In this document: one piece after another, positions 14,843 through 22,574 of the stretch
Position numbering within the stretch: position 1 is the stretch's first letter
How the letters are laid out: each line of letters starts with the position of its first letter
Source of the DNA: B1SED10-16 sp046498365
GTDB taxonomy: Bacteria; Desulfobacterota; Desulfobacteria; Desulfobacterales; Desulfosalsimonadaceae
Length of the DNA: 44,778 nucleotides
Direction of reading: 5' to 3'
NCBI GenBank assembly: GCA_046498365.1
Contig: JAWOAV010000172.1
Coordinates: forward strand, 1-44,778
Translations under genes and position numbers: made by a program
The notes under the pieces: generated by a model
The model's input: the letters and a program-made list of their open reading frames with translations, nothing else
Told to the model about the DNA's origin: nothing
The model's database searches: none

Positions 14843-17575
14843 CTACCGCATTTTAAACAGCTTTCCGATGAGCTGGGATTTCATGACGTCACCGCCGATT
14901 TTGAGTTTGCCGGAGGTGAAAGCGGCCATCGGGTCGAGCTTCCCGGAAATCATGTCGATAAAGTCGCTGTCCGATATTTTCAGCGTGCAGGATGGTTTTT
15001 CAGCAACGCCCTGCGTCACGGTGCAGGCCCCATCGGAAACGCTGACGGTCCAGTCCCCGCCCCCGGGGCCGGAAATGGAATACTGGAAGACGACATCCAC
15101 CCCCTTGGCGGCTTCCGGGTCAAAGGCTTCGGGCATCTTTTCGAAAATTTCGGAAACCGAAGGGCCGGCGGCCTTGCCCGCTTCCCCGCCGCTTCCTTTT
15201 TTGTCTTCATCGGGGGGGGCCATCATCGCAAACATTGCACTGTTGAGGTCCTCCATCTCCTTTGCCCCGGCCATGTCGTTGATGGCAGAAAAGTTTTCAC
15301 TGATCTCTTCGGGTGTGGGGGGCGCGTCTTCTTTCCCCAGCTTGACCCCTTTCCCGGTCAATATGGCCGCACGGTTGAAATATCCCATGCCCGTGTTGAA
15401 TATTTCGCCCGATTCCCCGCAGGCGTCGCTGCACAGATACAGCGCAAGGGGGACGACGAATTCCGGCTTCATTTTTTCAAAAATATCCGGCGGCATGACG
15501 TCTTCGGTCAGCCGGGAGGCGGCGATCGGTGCGATGGTATTGACGTGGATGTTGTATTTTTTCCCTTCCAGCTTGAGGGTGTTGGCCATTCCCACCAAGG
15601 CCATTTTGGCCGCGGAATAGTTGGTCTGGCCGAAGTTTCCATAAAGTCCTGCCGCCGAGGTCGTCATAAGGATGCGGCCGTAGCCGTTCTCCCGCATCAC
15701 CGCAAATGCGGGGCGGGTTACATTGTACGCGCCGTTTAGGTGAACGGCAAGCACCGCGTTCCAGTTTTCCGGCTCCATTTTGATAAAGCTCTTGTCTCTC
15801 AGGATGCCGGCATTGTTGATCAGGATGTCTACTTTCCCGAACGTATCCACGGCGGTTTGGACGATATTTTCACCGCCTTCCGGCGTTGCGACGTTGTCGT
15901 AATTGGCGACTGCTTTGCCGCCCGCGGCAATGATCTCGTCGACCACCGCCTGGGCCGGGGTGGCGGATCCTCCGCCGGAGCCGTCCCTGGCGCCGCCAAG
16001 ATCGTTCACGACTACGGCGGCTCCCCGCCTGGCGAGCTCCAGGGCATAGGCCTTTCCAAGGCCGCCTCCGGCGCCGGTAACAATGGCCACCTGGCCGTCA
16101 AATCGTATTTTGGAAAGATCTTCCGCCGCTCCTGGAATCGGGGTGGCTTTCCAGAAGTAATTCACAAACCCGCGATTCTTATCCTCCCCCCGTTTTCTGA
16201 ACACCATGCGGACCGGCAGGCCGACCTTGATTTCGTCCAGTTTGCAATCGGTGAAATCCGCATTGAAACGACCCCCCCCCTCAAACTGGATCATGCCGTA
16301 AATATGGGGCGGATCAAGGGATACGGCGAGGAGGTCGCCGGTATAGGTTTTTACCTTTGCGGGGATTTCCGAATACTCGTAGTCTTCCTGGGAATGCCTG
16401 GCGAGGCATTCCGGGTTGACGCACACCTGGGTTTTCGGAAACTGCGGCGTGCCGCAGACGTTGCATTTTCCGCCCACGAGCCCGAGGATCATGTTGCGCT
16501 TACGGTACAGGGTCGTCATGGCGGTCTGGGTCTCCGCCTCGGCCCGGATGCCCATGTCCGGAGTGATCAAATCGCGGAAGACCAGGAACTTGGAATAGTT
16601 GTCGATGCTCTCCCGGTTTTCCTCCGCTGTTGTAAAGGGTGCGCGTTTTTTTATGTTTTCGATGTGTTCGGTGACCTCGAAATACATGGCGTTGCACCCC
16701 TGGCCGAAGCCGGCCATCAGGATCCGGTCCCCTGGTTTTGCCTCATCCAACGCCTTTGTCATCATCAAAAGCGGATGGGCGCAGCCGGTTTCGCCGCAGA
16801 CTTCGTGGAGATTGTCCACGGCTTTGTCCCCGGCGCCCAGTTTATGGGCGATTTTTTTGTGCTCCGCCTTGAAAAAGCACGGGAAAACAAACTTGTCCAC
16901 GTCGTCCATGGTGATGTTCAATTTTTCAAACAGGCCATTGACGGCTTTCGGGATGATCTTTGAATACCCCTCGTCGCGGATCCATCGTTCTTCCCATGCG
17001 TAGTCAAACCGGTGGCGAGCCCCACGGTAATGGCCCACAAAATCGTCGGATACCGTATACGCCCCTTTGAACGCGGCGATGACGTCCGTGTCGCCCACCA
17101 GAAAAGAGGCTGCACCGTCGCCGAACCACATTTCATAGAAGCCGGCCGGCCGCGTTTCCCGTTTATCCGCTGCGGTAACCAGTATGTTTCTCCGGTCCCC
17201 TCCTTTGGCGGCTTCGAGTGCGGCAAGGAGGGCGCTTGTCCCGGCCTTCTGAGACGATGTGAAATCCGAGGCCAGGATGTCCGTTTTCAGGTTTAAGGCG
17301 GTTGCGACGATGCCGGCGTTCTGACGGTCCGCAAAAGGCAGGGTCGTCGATGCCAGAAACATGCCGCTGATCTGTTTTTTGTCCATGCCCGTAATACAGC
17401 TGCGGGAGGCCTCCACGGACATGGTGATGGAATCTTCATCCCAGTTGCACATGGAGCGTGTTCCCTGGGCGACCATCACAATGGCGGGGGCAAACCATCC
17501 CATGGACTGGTAAATGGCCGATCGATTGAGCCTGAGGCGCGGAAGATATGCACCATATGAAGTTATGCCGATCAT
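14843..17575 (-). CDS. HMG-CoA synthase-like / DUF35 / SDR / SCP2 four-part fusion protein
   Basis: The 910-residue protein has four parts. Residues 1-~365 form an archaeal-type HMG-CoA synthase/KAS III-like thiolase fold (MIGITSYGAYLPRLRLN). Residues ~366-480 are a rubredoxin-like zinc ribbon (C371, C374, C385, C390) plus a DUF35 OB fold. Residues ~490-740 are a short-chain dehydrogenase of the MFE-2 3-hydroxyacyl-CoA dehydrogenase type (TGAGGGLG, NNAG, and the Ser/Tyr/Lys set in TTSAAGLYGNFGQTNYSAAK). Residues ~800-910 are an SCP2 lipid-binding domain. Where HMG-CoA synthases have the nucleophile in ACKAGT, this protein reads SQKAGT, a Cys-to-Gln change. AAGGAG stands 7 nt before the ATG at 17575. 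It probably works with the adjacent thiolase, since DUF35 bridges thiolase and HMG-CoA synthase in archaeal complexes. The actual reaction is unknown. Confidence 0.85.
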   Translation of the reverse strand: MIGITSYGAYLPRLRLNRSAIYQSMGWFAPAIVMVAQGTRSMCNWDEDSITMSVEASRSCITGMDKKQISGMFLASTTLPFADRQNAGIVATALNLKTDILASDFTSSQKAGTSALLAALEAAKGGDRRNILVTAADKRETRPAGFYEMWFGDGAASFLVGDTDVIAAFKGAYTVSDDFVGHYRGARHRFDYAWEERWIRDEGYSKIIPKAVNGLFEKLNITMDDVDKFVFPCFFKAEHKKIAHKLGAGDKAVDNLHEVCGETGCAHPLLMMTKALDEAKPGDRILMAGFGQGCNAMYFEVTEHIENIKKRAPFTTAEENRESIDNYSKFLVFRDLITPDMGIRAEAETQTAMTTLYRKRNMILGLVGGKCNVCGTPQFPKTQVCVNPECLARHSQEDYEYSEIPAKVKTYTGDLLAVSLDPPHIYGMIQFEGGGRFNADFTDCKLDEIKVGLPVRMVFRKRGEDKNRGFVNYFWKATPIPGAAEDLSKIRFDGQVAIVTGAGGGLGKAYALELARRGAAVVVNDLGGARDGSGGGSATPAQAVVDEIIAAGGKAVANYDNVATPEGGENIVQTAVDTFGKVDILINNAGILRDKSFIKMEPENWNAVLAVHLNGAYNVTRPAFAVMRENGYGRILMTTSAAGLYGNFGQTNYSAAKMALVGMANTLKLEGKKYNIHVNTIAPIAASRLTEDVMPPDIFEKMKPEFVVPLALYLCSDACGESGEIFNTGMGYFNRAAILTGKGVKLGKEDAPPTPEEISENFSAINDMAGAKEMEDLNSAMFAMMAPPDEDKKGSGGEAGKAAGPSVSEIFEKMPEAFDPEAAKGVDVVFQYSISGPGGGDWTVSVSDGACTVTQGVAEKPSCTLKISDSDFIDMISGKLDPMAAFTSGKLKIGGDVMKSQLIGKLFKMR

Positions 17576-17659
17576 TTTTGAACTCCTTGTTCTCTGATAT
17601 TTGGAAAAACCGGTTTCTGGTTCAATACCGGACATGTCCCGGAATTAGACGTTTTTTCC

Positions 17660-19780
17660 CTACAGCTTGAAAAGCTTTTCAATGAGCTGAGACTTCATGA
17701 TATCTCCGCCGATTTTTAGCTTTCCGGATGTATAAGCCTGCATGGCCGGGAGCTCGCCGTTCATCATTGCCAGAAAATCCGTATCGGACATGGCAAGGGT
17801 GCAGGTCGGTTTTTCATGGGTCCCCGTGCCTACGGTGCAGTTGCCGTCCGCGATTTCGCAGAACCAGTTTCCGCCTTTGTCGCCGCTGATATCGTACTGG
17901 AAAACCACATTTACCCCCTTGGCTGCATCGGGCTGGAACGCACCGGTCATGGCGTCGAAAACGGCGGCCGCATCGGTAAATTTTCCGGCGGAATCGCCTG
18001 CAGCAGATGCGTCCGCTTTTTTAGGGGAGGAAAAGGCATTGATGATATCGCCGACAACGGCATTGAGCTCTTCGTACTCCTTTCCGTTTTTCAGGCTGCT
18101 GATTTTGTCAATGGCGGCGGATACGTCTTCGACGCTGGGCCATGAGGCAGCATCGCCGATGACGGTGCCCGCTCCGGTGACAACCGCCGCCCGGTTGAAC
18201 ACGCCCATGCCGGCATTGTATATGTTCCCGGAGACTTCGCAGCGGTCCGAGCAGAGGAAAAGCACCAGCGGGGAAACATATTCCGGCTTGAGTTTGTCGA
18301 AAAGGTCCGGCGGCAGGATGTCTTCGGTGAGCCGCGATGCGGCTAGCGGGGCAATAGTATTGACCTTGATGTTGTATTTTCTGCCTTCGATTTTCAGCGT
18401 GTTCATCAGCCCCACCAGGCCCATTTTGGCCGCGGAATAGTTGGTCTGGCCGAAGTTGCCGTAAAGACCGGCGGCGGACGTGGTATTGATGATGCGGCCG
18501 TATCCTTTTTCGCGCATCACGGTAAAAGCCGGCCGGGTGACATGATACGCCCCGTTCAAATGGACGTCGAGCACGGCCTGCCAGTTTTCCGGATCCATTT
18601 TAATGAAGCTCTTGTCCCGGAGGATGCCGGCGTTGTTGATCAGTATATCCACGGTGCCGAAGGCGTCCACGGCCGTTTTGACGATGTTTTCCCCTCCTTC
18701 GGGGGTCGCCACATTGTCGTAGTTCGCGATGGCAGTCCCCCCTTCGGCAACGATTTCATCGACGACCTTCTGGGCGGGTGTGGCGGAGCCGCCGCCCGAT
18801 CCGTCCCTTGCGGAACCGAGGTCGTTGACCACGACTTTTGCGCCCCGCGCGGCCAGGTCTTTGGCGTACACGCGCCCGAGCCCGCCGCCGGCGCCGGTGA
18901 TGATGGCGACTTTTCCGTCAAACCGGATTTCATCTTTCGGGATAGCGCCGTATTCAAAAACGCCGTTGGTGATCACCACGTCGCCCGTTTTTGCGTTGAT
19001 CGTCCGCCATACAGCCTTTCCGTCTTCAACTTTCCAGATCTGGGTTTTAATGGGATCCCCGGGGTATAGGGGGCGTGAAAACCGGCAGGACAGCCGGTGG
19101 ACCCGTTCCGGTTCGCCGGGGACGAGATTTTTTACCAGGGAGCGGCAGGCATAGCCATGGGTACACAGCCCGTGCATGATCGGCATTTCAAACCCGGACA
19201 TCTTCGCAAATTCAGGGTCCACGTGGAGTTGAAAAACGTCCCCGGAAAGGCGGTACAAAAGGGGCTGGTCCTGCGACGGCTGCGCCTCGTCTTCAAAATC
19301 CGGGTCCCGCTCCGGAATCTCCACCTTTGCCGCCGGCGCCGGCTTTCCGCCGAATCCGCCGTCGAGCCGGCAGAAAAGCCGGATCACGCTGGTAAACAGG
19401 CGCCTTCCTTTTTCATCGCAGGTTACGCTTTCCCCCACGACGATCGCCCCTTTGTCTTTTCCCATGTCAAAGATATCGGAGATCTTGCCTTCCGTGACCA
19501 TGGTTCCTTCCGTGGGAATGGGGCTATGATAAATCAGCTCCTGTTCGCCATGGAGAATGCCGGCATAATTGACCTCGGCCTTTTGTGCGATATGGGAGAG
19601 AAATTCGAAGATGGCCGCGATTCCGAAGCTGGGAATGACTTTCAGGTCTTTTTCATAGACGTATTCGAGTTCGTCAAACCCTGCGCCTACACCCAGTGCG
19701 TAAAGGATCACGTCCTTCCAGCGGTAATCCTTTTTGACGGGGCCGATTTTCTGACCCACGGCTTCCAGGTTTAGTGCCAT
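17660..19780 (-). CDS. MaoC hydratase / SDR / SCP2 fusion (MFE-2-like multifunctional enzyme)
   Basis: The 706-residue protein carries the domains of peroxisomal multifunctional enzyme 2 in a different order. Residues ~1-285 are a double hot-dog 2-enoyl-CoA hydratase 2 (MaoC) unit, ~290-530 a 3-hydroxyacyl-CoA dehydrogenase SDR (TGAGGGLG, S435, Y448, K452) and ~605-706 an SCP2 domain. Together they would hydrate an enoyl-CoA and oxidise the 3-hydroxyacyl-CoA. The hydratase motif reads SGDVFQLH (178-186): the catalytic Asp and His are kept but the usual Asn of GDxNPLH is Phe. AAGGAGG lies 6 nt before the ATG at 19780. It is the first gene of the operon, behind a consensus-like sigma-70 promoter. 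Its SDR-SCP2 half is closely similar to that of the next gene. Confidence 0.88.
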   Translation of the reverse strand: MALNLEAVGQKIGPVKKDYRWKDVILYALGVGAGFDELEYVYEKDLKVIPSFGIAAIFEFLSHIAQKAEVNYAGILHGEQELIYHSPIPTEGTMVTEGKISDIFDMGKDKGAIVVGESVTCDEKGRRLFTSVIRLFCRLDGGFGGKPAPAAKVEIPERDPDFEDEAQPSQDQPLLYRLSGDVFQLHVDPEFAKMSGFEMPIMHGLCTHGYACRSLVKNLVPGEPERVHRLSCRFSRPLYPGDPIKTQIWKVEDGKAVWRTINAKTGDVVITNGVFEYGAIPKDEIRFDGKVAIITGAGGGLGRVYAKDLAARGAKVVVNDLGSARDGSGGGSATPAQKVVDEIVAEGGTAIANYDNVATPEGGENIVKTAVDAFGTVDILINNAGILRDKSFIKMDPENWQAVLDVHLNGAYHVTRPAFTVMREKGYGRIINTTSAAGLYGNFGQTNYSAAKMGLVGLMNTLKIEGRKYNIKVNTIAPLAASRLTEDILPPDLFDKLKPEYVSPLVLFLCSDRCEVSGNIYNAGMGVFNRAAVVTGAGTVIGDAASWPSVEDVSAAIDKISSLKNGKEYEELNAVVGDIINAFSSPKKADASAAGDSAGKFTDAAAVFDAMTGAFQPDAAKGVNVVFQYDISGDKGGNWFCEIADGNCTVGTGTHEKPTCTLAMSDTDFLAMMNGELPAMQAYTSGKLKIGGDIMKSQLIEKLFKL

Positions 19781-19880
19781 TTTTCGCCTCCTTGAATGGA
19801 AAGTGGTTGGAATATCGTACGGTTGGTTTTCATAAAAAGCGGAGTGAATTCCAGGATATTGGTTCACATCAAAAACTTCC

Positions 19881-19892
19881 ATCAAATGATGG
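19881..19892 (+). promoter_or_regulatory. Candidate operator ATCAAATGATGG, site 1
   Basis: With the two preceding bases it forms CCATCA-AA-TGATGG, a perfect 6-bp inverted repeat with a 2-bp centre. It overlaps the predicted transcription start of the minus-strand operon, where a TetR repressor would block transcription. The link to the TetR gene is inferred. Confidence 0.4.
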
Positions 19893-19897
19893 GGAAA

Positions 19898-19926
19898 ATC
19901 ATATGGATTTTTATTTATTCTGTCAA
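19898..19926 (-). promoter_or_regulatory. Sigma-70 type promoter of the fusion operon
   Basis: On the minus strand TTGACA (19926-19921) is followed after exactly 17 bases by TATGAT (19903-19898). The -35 is perfect and the -10 has five of six consensus bases. Transcription would start near 19890, inside the ATCAAATGATGG element at 19881-19892, leaving a ~110-nt leader. Confidence 0.7.
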
Positions 19927-19998
19927 AGGGTTTTTGTACTGCGGGTGATTTTTTCCCTTTTTTCAGTAAGACACATTTTTCTCCTATTGGATGATGGA

Positions 19999-20010
19999 AT
20001 CAAATGATGG
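19999..20010 (+). promoter_or_regulatory. Candidate operator ATCAAATGATGG, site 2
   Basis: This is an exact 12-bp repeat of site 1, 118 bp away on the same strand, in the leader or promoter region of the racemase-like gene. Its left arm is less symmetrical (GGAATCA). Confidence 0.35.
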
Positions 20011-20103
20011 ACAAATCCGCCGCCGGATGTTATATTTACCGGCCAATATGTTTGGGTGAATATACGGGGCACGGTAATACGCCGGAAACACATCGCAATA
20101 GTT

Positions 20104-20135
20104 GGGAGGCAACATGAGTGGGAGGCAACATGAGT
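20104..20135 (+). repeat. Exact 16-bp tandem duplication of ribosome-binding site and start codon
   Basis: GGGAGGCAACATGAGT occurs twice head to tail (20104-20119 and 20120-20135). Each copy contains GGAGG, CAAC and ATG. The first ATG (20114) opens a seven-codon frame MSGRQHE ending in TAA at 20135-20137, just past the second ATG (20130), which starts the racemase-like protein in another frame. Confidence 0.95.
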
Positions 20136-21275
20136 AAAGGCGCATTGGAGGGCATAACGGTTCTGGATTTGTCCAGACTGCTTCCCGGTCCCTACGCCTC
20201 GATGATCCTTGCGGACCACGGTGCGCGGGTGATTGCCATTGAGGACAGGCGGTTCGCCGGGGAAGCCATGTGGGGGAGCAGTGTAAACCGGAACAAGGAG
20301 CATATGACCCTTAACCTCAAATCGGATAAGGGGCGCGATGTTTTTTTCGAGATGGCAGCATCCGCCGATGTTATCCTGGAAGGGTTCCGCCCCGGTGTTA
20401 CCAAACGGCTGGGCGTGGATTACGGAGCCATCGAGAAGATCAACCCGAAAATCATTTACTGCTCGATCACCGGTTACGGCCAGTCCGGGCCATACCGGGA
20501 CGCGGCCGGCCACGACGTCAACTACCTGAGCGTTGCCGGCGTACTGGACCTGATCGGGGAGGCCGGGAAAGCGCCTGTGATTCCGGGCATACAGATCGCT
20601 GACATGGCCGGAGGGGGCATGAATGCGGCCATCGGCATACTGATGGCGGTCGTGGAGCGGCAAAGGACCGGCAAAGGTCAGTATATCGATATTTCGATGA
20701 CCGACGGCTGTTTCAGCCTGCTTACCCTTGCCTTCATGCTGCAGCAACTGACCGGGCAGACGCCGAAGCGATCTGATTTTTTGTTGTCCCACCGGTACGC
20801 CTGCTACAACATTTATGAAACCAGGGACGGGCGGTATATATCCATCGGCGCCGTTGAAAACCGTTTCTGGAAAGTGCTGTGCGCGTTTTTCGGCGCTGCC
20901 GAATATATTGAATACCAGTATGACGATACCCGGCGGCAGGAAATTATCGATTTTTTCAGGGCGCGGTTCAAGGAGCATCCACTTGCCCACTGGGAGGAGG
21001 CCTTTGCCGGAAAGGACATCTGCTGGGCGCCCGTAAAAACAATGCCGGAAGCCCTGGCCGATCCCCTGTTCCATACCCGGGAAATGGTCGCTGAAATACA
21101 AAACGCCGGGGAAAAACCGTTCAAGGCCCTTGGAACCCCTATCAAGCTTTCCCGCACGCCGGGAAGCGTGCGCACCATCCCCCCGGGATTCGGACAGGAC
21201 ACCCGCCGGATTTTAAAGCAGATGGGATACTCGGATTCGGATGTGGAAGCCCTTGAAGCAGCGGGTGCTATTTGA
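20130..21275 (+). CDS. Alpha-methylacyl-CoA racemase-like CaiB/BaiF family protein
   Basis: The 381-residue protein is a CaiB/BaiF (class III CoA-transferase) fold member. It matches the racemase branch best: AAGHDVNYLSVAGVL carries His128 and GIQIADMAGGGMNAAIG carries Asp158, corresponding to the His/Asp acid-base pair of alpha-methylacyl-CoA racemases, and RTGKGQYID follows. Racemases interconvert 2R- and 2S-methylacyl-CoA so that branched chains can enter beta-oxidation. A CoA-transferase role is the main alternative, since the Asp is shared. The ATG at 20130 is chosen because it follows GGAGG; a GTG at 20118 lies within the first copy of a tandem duplication. It is divergent from the MFE-2-like operon and followed by a TetR gene. 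Confidence 0.8.
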   Translation: MSKGALEGITVLDLSRLLPGPYASMILADHGARVIAIEDRRFAGEAMWGSSVNRNKEHMTLNLKSDKGRDVFFEMAASADVILEGFRPGVTKRLGVDYGAIEKINPKIIYCSITGYGQSGPYRDAAGHDVNYLSVAGVLDLIGEAGKAPVIPGIQIADMAGGGMNAAIGILMAVVERQRTGKGQYIDISMTDGCFSLLTLAFMLQQLTGQTPKRSDFLLSHRYACYNIYETRDGRYISIGAVENRFWKVLCAFFGAAEYIEYQYDDTRRQEIIDFFRARFKEHPLAHWEEAFAGKDICWAPVKTMPEALADPLFHTREMVAEIQNAGEKPFKALGTPIKLSRTPGSVRTIPPGFGQDTRRILKQMGYSDSDVEALEAAGAI

Positions 21276-21365
21276 TCTGGTAATAGGAAAAAGGCAGCAG
21301 AGGCGGGTTCATGGGAACCGTGGGAGCGTTAACGGAAAGAATCCAATTGAAACAGGTATATTTTT

Positions 21366-21983
21366 ATGACGACTGCACTTGAAAAAGCCAAGCAGAATCC
21401 GGATTCCATGAAGGCGAAGATTTTGCTGGCCGCCAGAAAAATCTTCGGGCAATACGGCTTTCACGGAACCACGACCCGGATGATTGCAAAAGCCGTCAAC
21501 ATCGATATTTCGACCCTTTATTATCACTGGGGGGAAAAGGGGGATCTCTACGAAGCCGTGATCCGGGACATTAACGAGGGGCTCCGGTGCAAACTCGTGG
21601 AGGTCGAGAAAAAGGTCAAGGGAAAGCCCCTTGGAAGGAGACTGGAGATTGCCATTGATGAAATGGTGGATTATCTGTTTGAAAACCCGGAAATATCCAA
21701 CCTGACGCTGCTTCGGTATTTCATGAAAACCAGGCATGGAAAGATCATGGACTTCCAGGTGCCGGAATATATATCGGATATCGCCTATTCAATGGGGCTG
21801 TCTGAAAACCGGAGGAACGTTTCGCCGGAAGCCAAAATGAAGGTGCTCAATATTATGAACGCCATCCACAATTATGTGTCCGGGGAAAATTTTTTCCGCC
21901 CCATGCTCGGCCTTGAACGAAAGGAATATATCCTGCAGACCAAGGAAACTCTGAATTTTTTCAACCTGGCCGCCTTTACATGA
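21366..21983 (+). CDS. TetR family transcriptional regulator
   Basis: The 205-residue protein has a TetR-type N-terminal helix-turn-helix (KILLAARKIFGQYGFHGTTT, then MIAKAVNIDISTLYYHWGEK) at about residues 19-60 and an all-helical ligand-binding C-terminal part. TetR proteins usually repress nearby genes and release DNA on binding a small ligand, often an acyl-CoA in fatty-acid loci. It lies 90 bp after the racemase-like gene on the same strand and near the divergent beta-oxidation operon, so it probably controls both. The ATCAAATGATGG repeats at 19881 and 19999 are candidate sites. No strong ribosome site precedes the ATG. Confidence 0.9.
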   Translation: MTTALEKAKQNPDSMKAKILLAARKIFGQYGFHGTTTRMIAKAVNIDISTLYYHWGEKGDLYEAVIRDINEGLRCKLVEVEKKVKGKPLGRRLEIAIDEMVDYLFENPEISNLTLLRYFMKTRHGKIMDFQVPEYISDIAYSMGLSENRRNVSPEAKMKVLNIMNAIHNYVSGENFFRPMLGLERKEYILQTKETLNFFNLAAFT

Positions 21984-22105
21984 TGTTGGGTCCGGGTTTC
22001 TACGTGCGTTTCTTCTGTCCGGACAGGAGCTTCTTGCCAAATACGGCAAAGGGGATTGAATCGTAAAAGTTACAAGATCAGTTACAGATGGAACGTTTAT
22101 AAATC

Positions 22106-22243
22106 TTTTCATTTATCAATAGACATGATGATCAGGAAGATCTCGTAGGGGAACCCCTTGCGGGTGCCTGAAATCCGGGCACCCGCAAGGGGTGCCCCTC
22201 ACATTCTGTGGGAATATTTATCGTGTCTATCCAAGAATGCAAA
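22106..22243 (+). repeat. Dispersed inverted-repeat element, family B copy 2
   Basis: The outer ends (TTTTCATTTATCAATAGACA and TGTCTATCCAAGAATGCAAA) match family B. The apex holds an added palindrome, ACCCCTTGCGGGTGCC paired with GGCACCCGCAAGGGGT, absent from copy 1. It fills most of the gap between the TetR and MoaD-like genes. Confidence 0.75.
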
Positions 22244-22273
22244 AATTCGTAAAGTAACCCTCAAAGGTGCGTT

Positions 22274-22513
22274 GTGAAAATCGAGCTGTATCTATATGCC
22301 ACCCTGGCAAAATACCTTCCGGAAAACACCGGACCCCGGAGCGCTACGCTTGACGTCGACGAAAATGCCCGCATTCGCGACGTTGTTGATCGGCTCAGAA
22401 TACCGGAAAAGAGCATCAAGCTGGTCTTCGTAAACGGCGTGCATGGACAGATGGATACGGTTGTCAACGATGGCGACCGGGTGGGACTGTTTCCGCCGGT
22501 CGGCGGAGGGTAG
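22274..22513 (+). CDS. MoaD/ThiS family sulfur-carrier protein
   Basis: The 79-residue ubiquitin-like protein ends in PPVGGG, the di-glycine tail that is adenylated and thiocarboxylated in MoaD and ThiS sulfur carriers. The start codon is GTG at 22274 with AAAGG upstream. MoaD-type proteins donate sulfur to make the dithiolene of molybdopterin or tungstopterin. Such carriers often sit next to AOR-family enzymes, and the AOR gene lies 0.8 kb away on the opposite strand, so a dedicated tungstopterin role is plausible. A ThiS or other sulfur-carrier function cannot be excluded. Confidence 0.85.
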   Translation: MKIELYLYATLAKYLPENTGPRSATLDVDENARIRDVVDRLRIPEKSIKLVFVNGVHGQMDTVVNDGDRVGLFPPVGGG

Positions 22514-22574
22514 TCGGCGGGGCAAAATGGCAGGTGCGGTGCTGGCCGGGATTGCGACGGATAGACGCAGTTCT

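Larger units (their letters stand above)
19781..20129. other. Divergent control region between the fusion operon and the racemase-like gene
   Basis: No gene is seen here. The region holds the minus-strand sigma-70 promoter (19898-19926), two copies of ATCAAATGATGG (19881-19892 and 19999-20010) that may be regulator binding sites, and the duplicated ribosome-binding/start unit at 20104-20135. The nearby TetR gene is the obvious candidate regulator. Confidence 0.55.

Noticed and set aside
13426..14856. Long plus-strand frame (476 residues) opposite the thiolase
   Set aside because: It lies wholly antisense to a well-recognised thiolase gene with intact active-site motifs and a strong ribosome site; its translation shows no known domain.
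15740..16963. Plus-strand frame (407 residues) opposite the four-part fusion
   Set aside because: Antisense to a clearly conserved coding region; long antisense frames are common in GC-rich genes.
19923..21101. Minus-strand frame (392 residues) opposite the racemase-like gene
   Set aside because: Antisense to a strongly conserved CaiB/BaiF gene.
22015..22026. Perfect 12-bp palindrome CTGTCCGGACAG after the TetR gene
   Set aside because: Too short and without a loop or T-run to call a terminator; it could be a binding site but nothing supports one.
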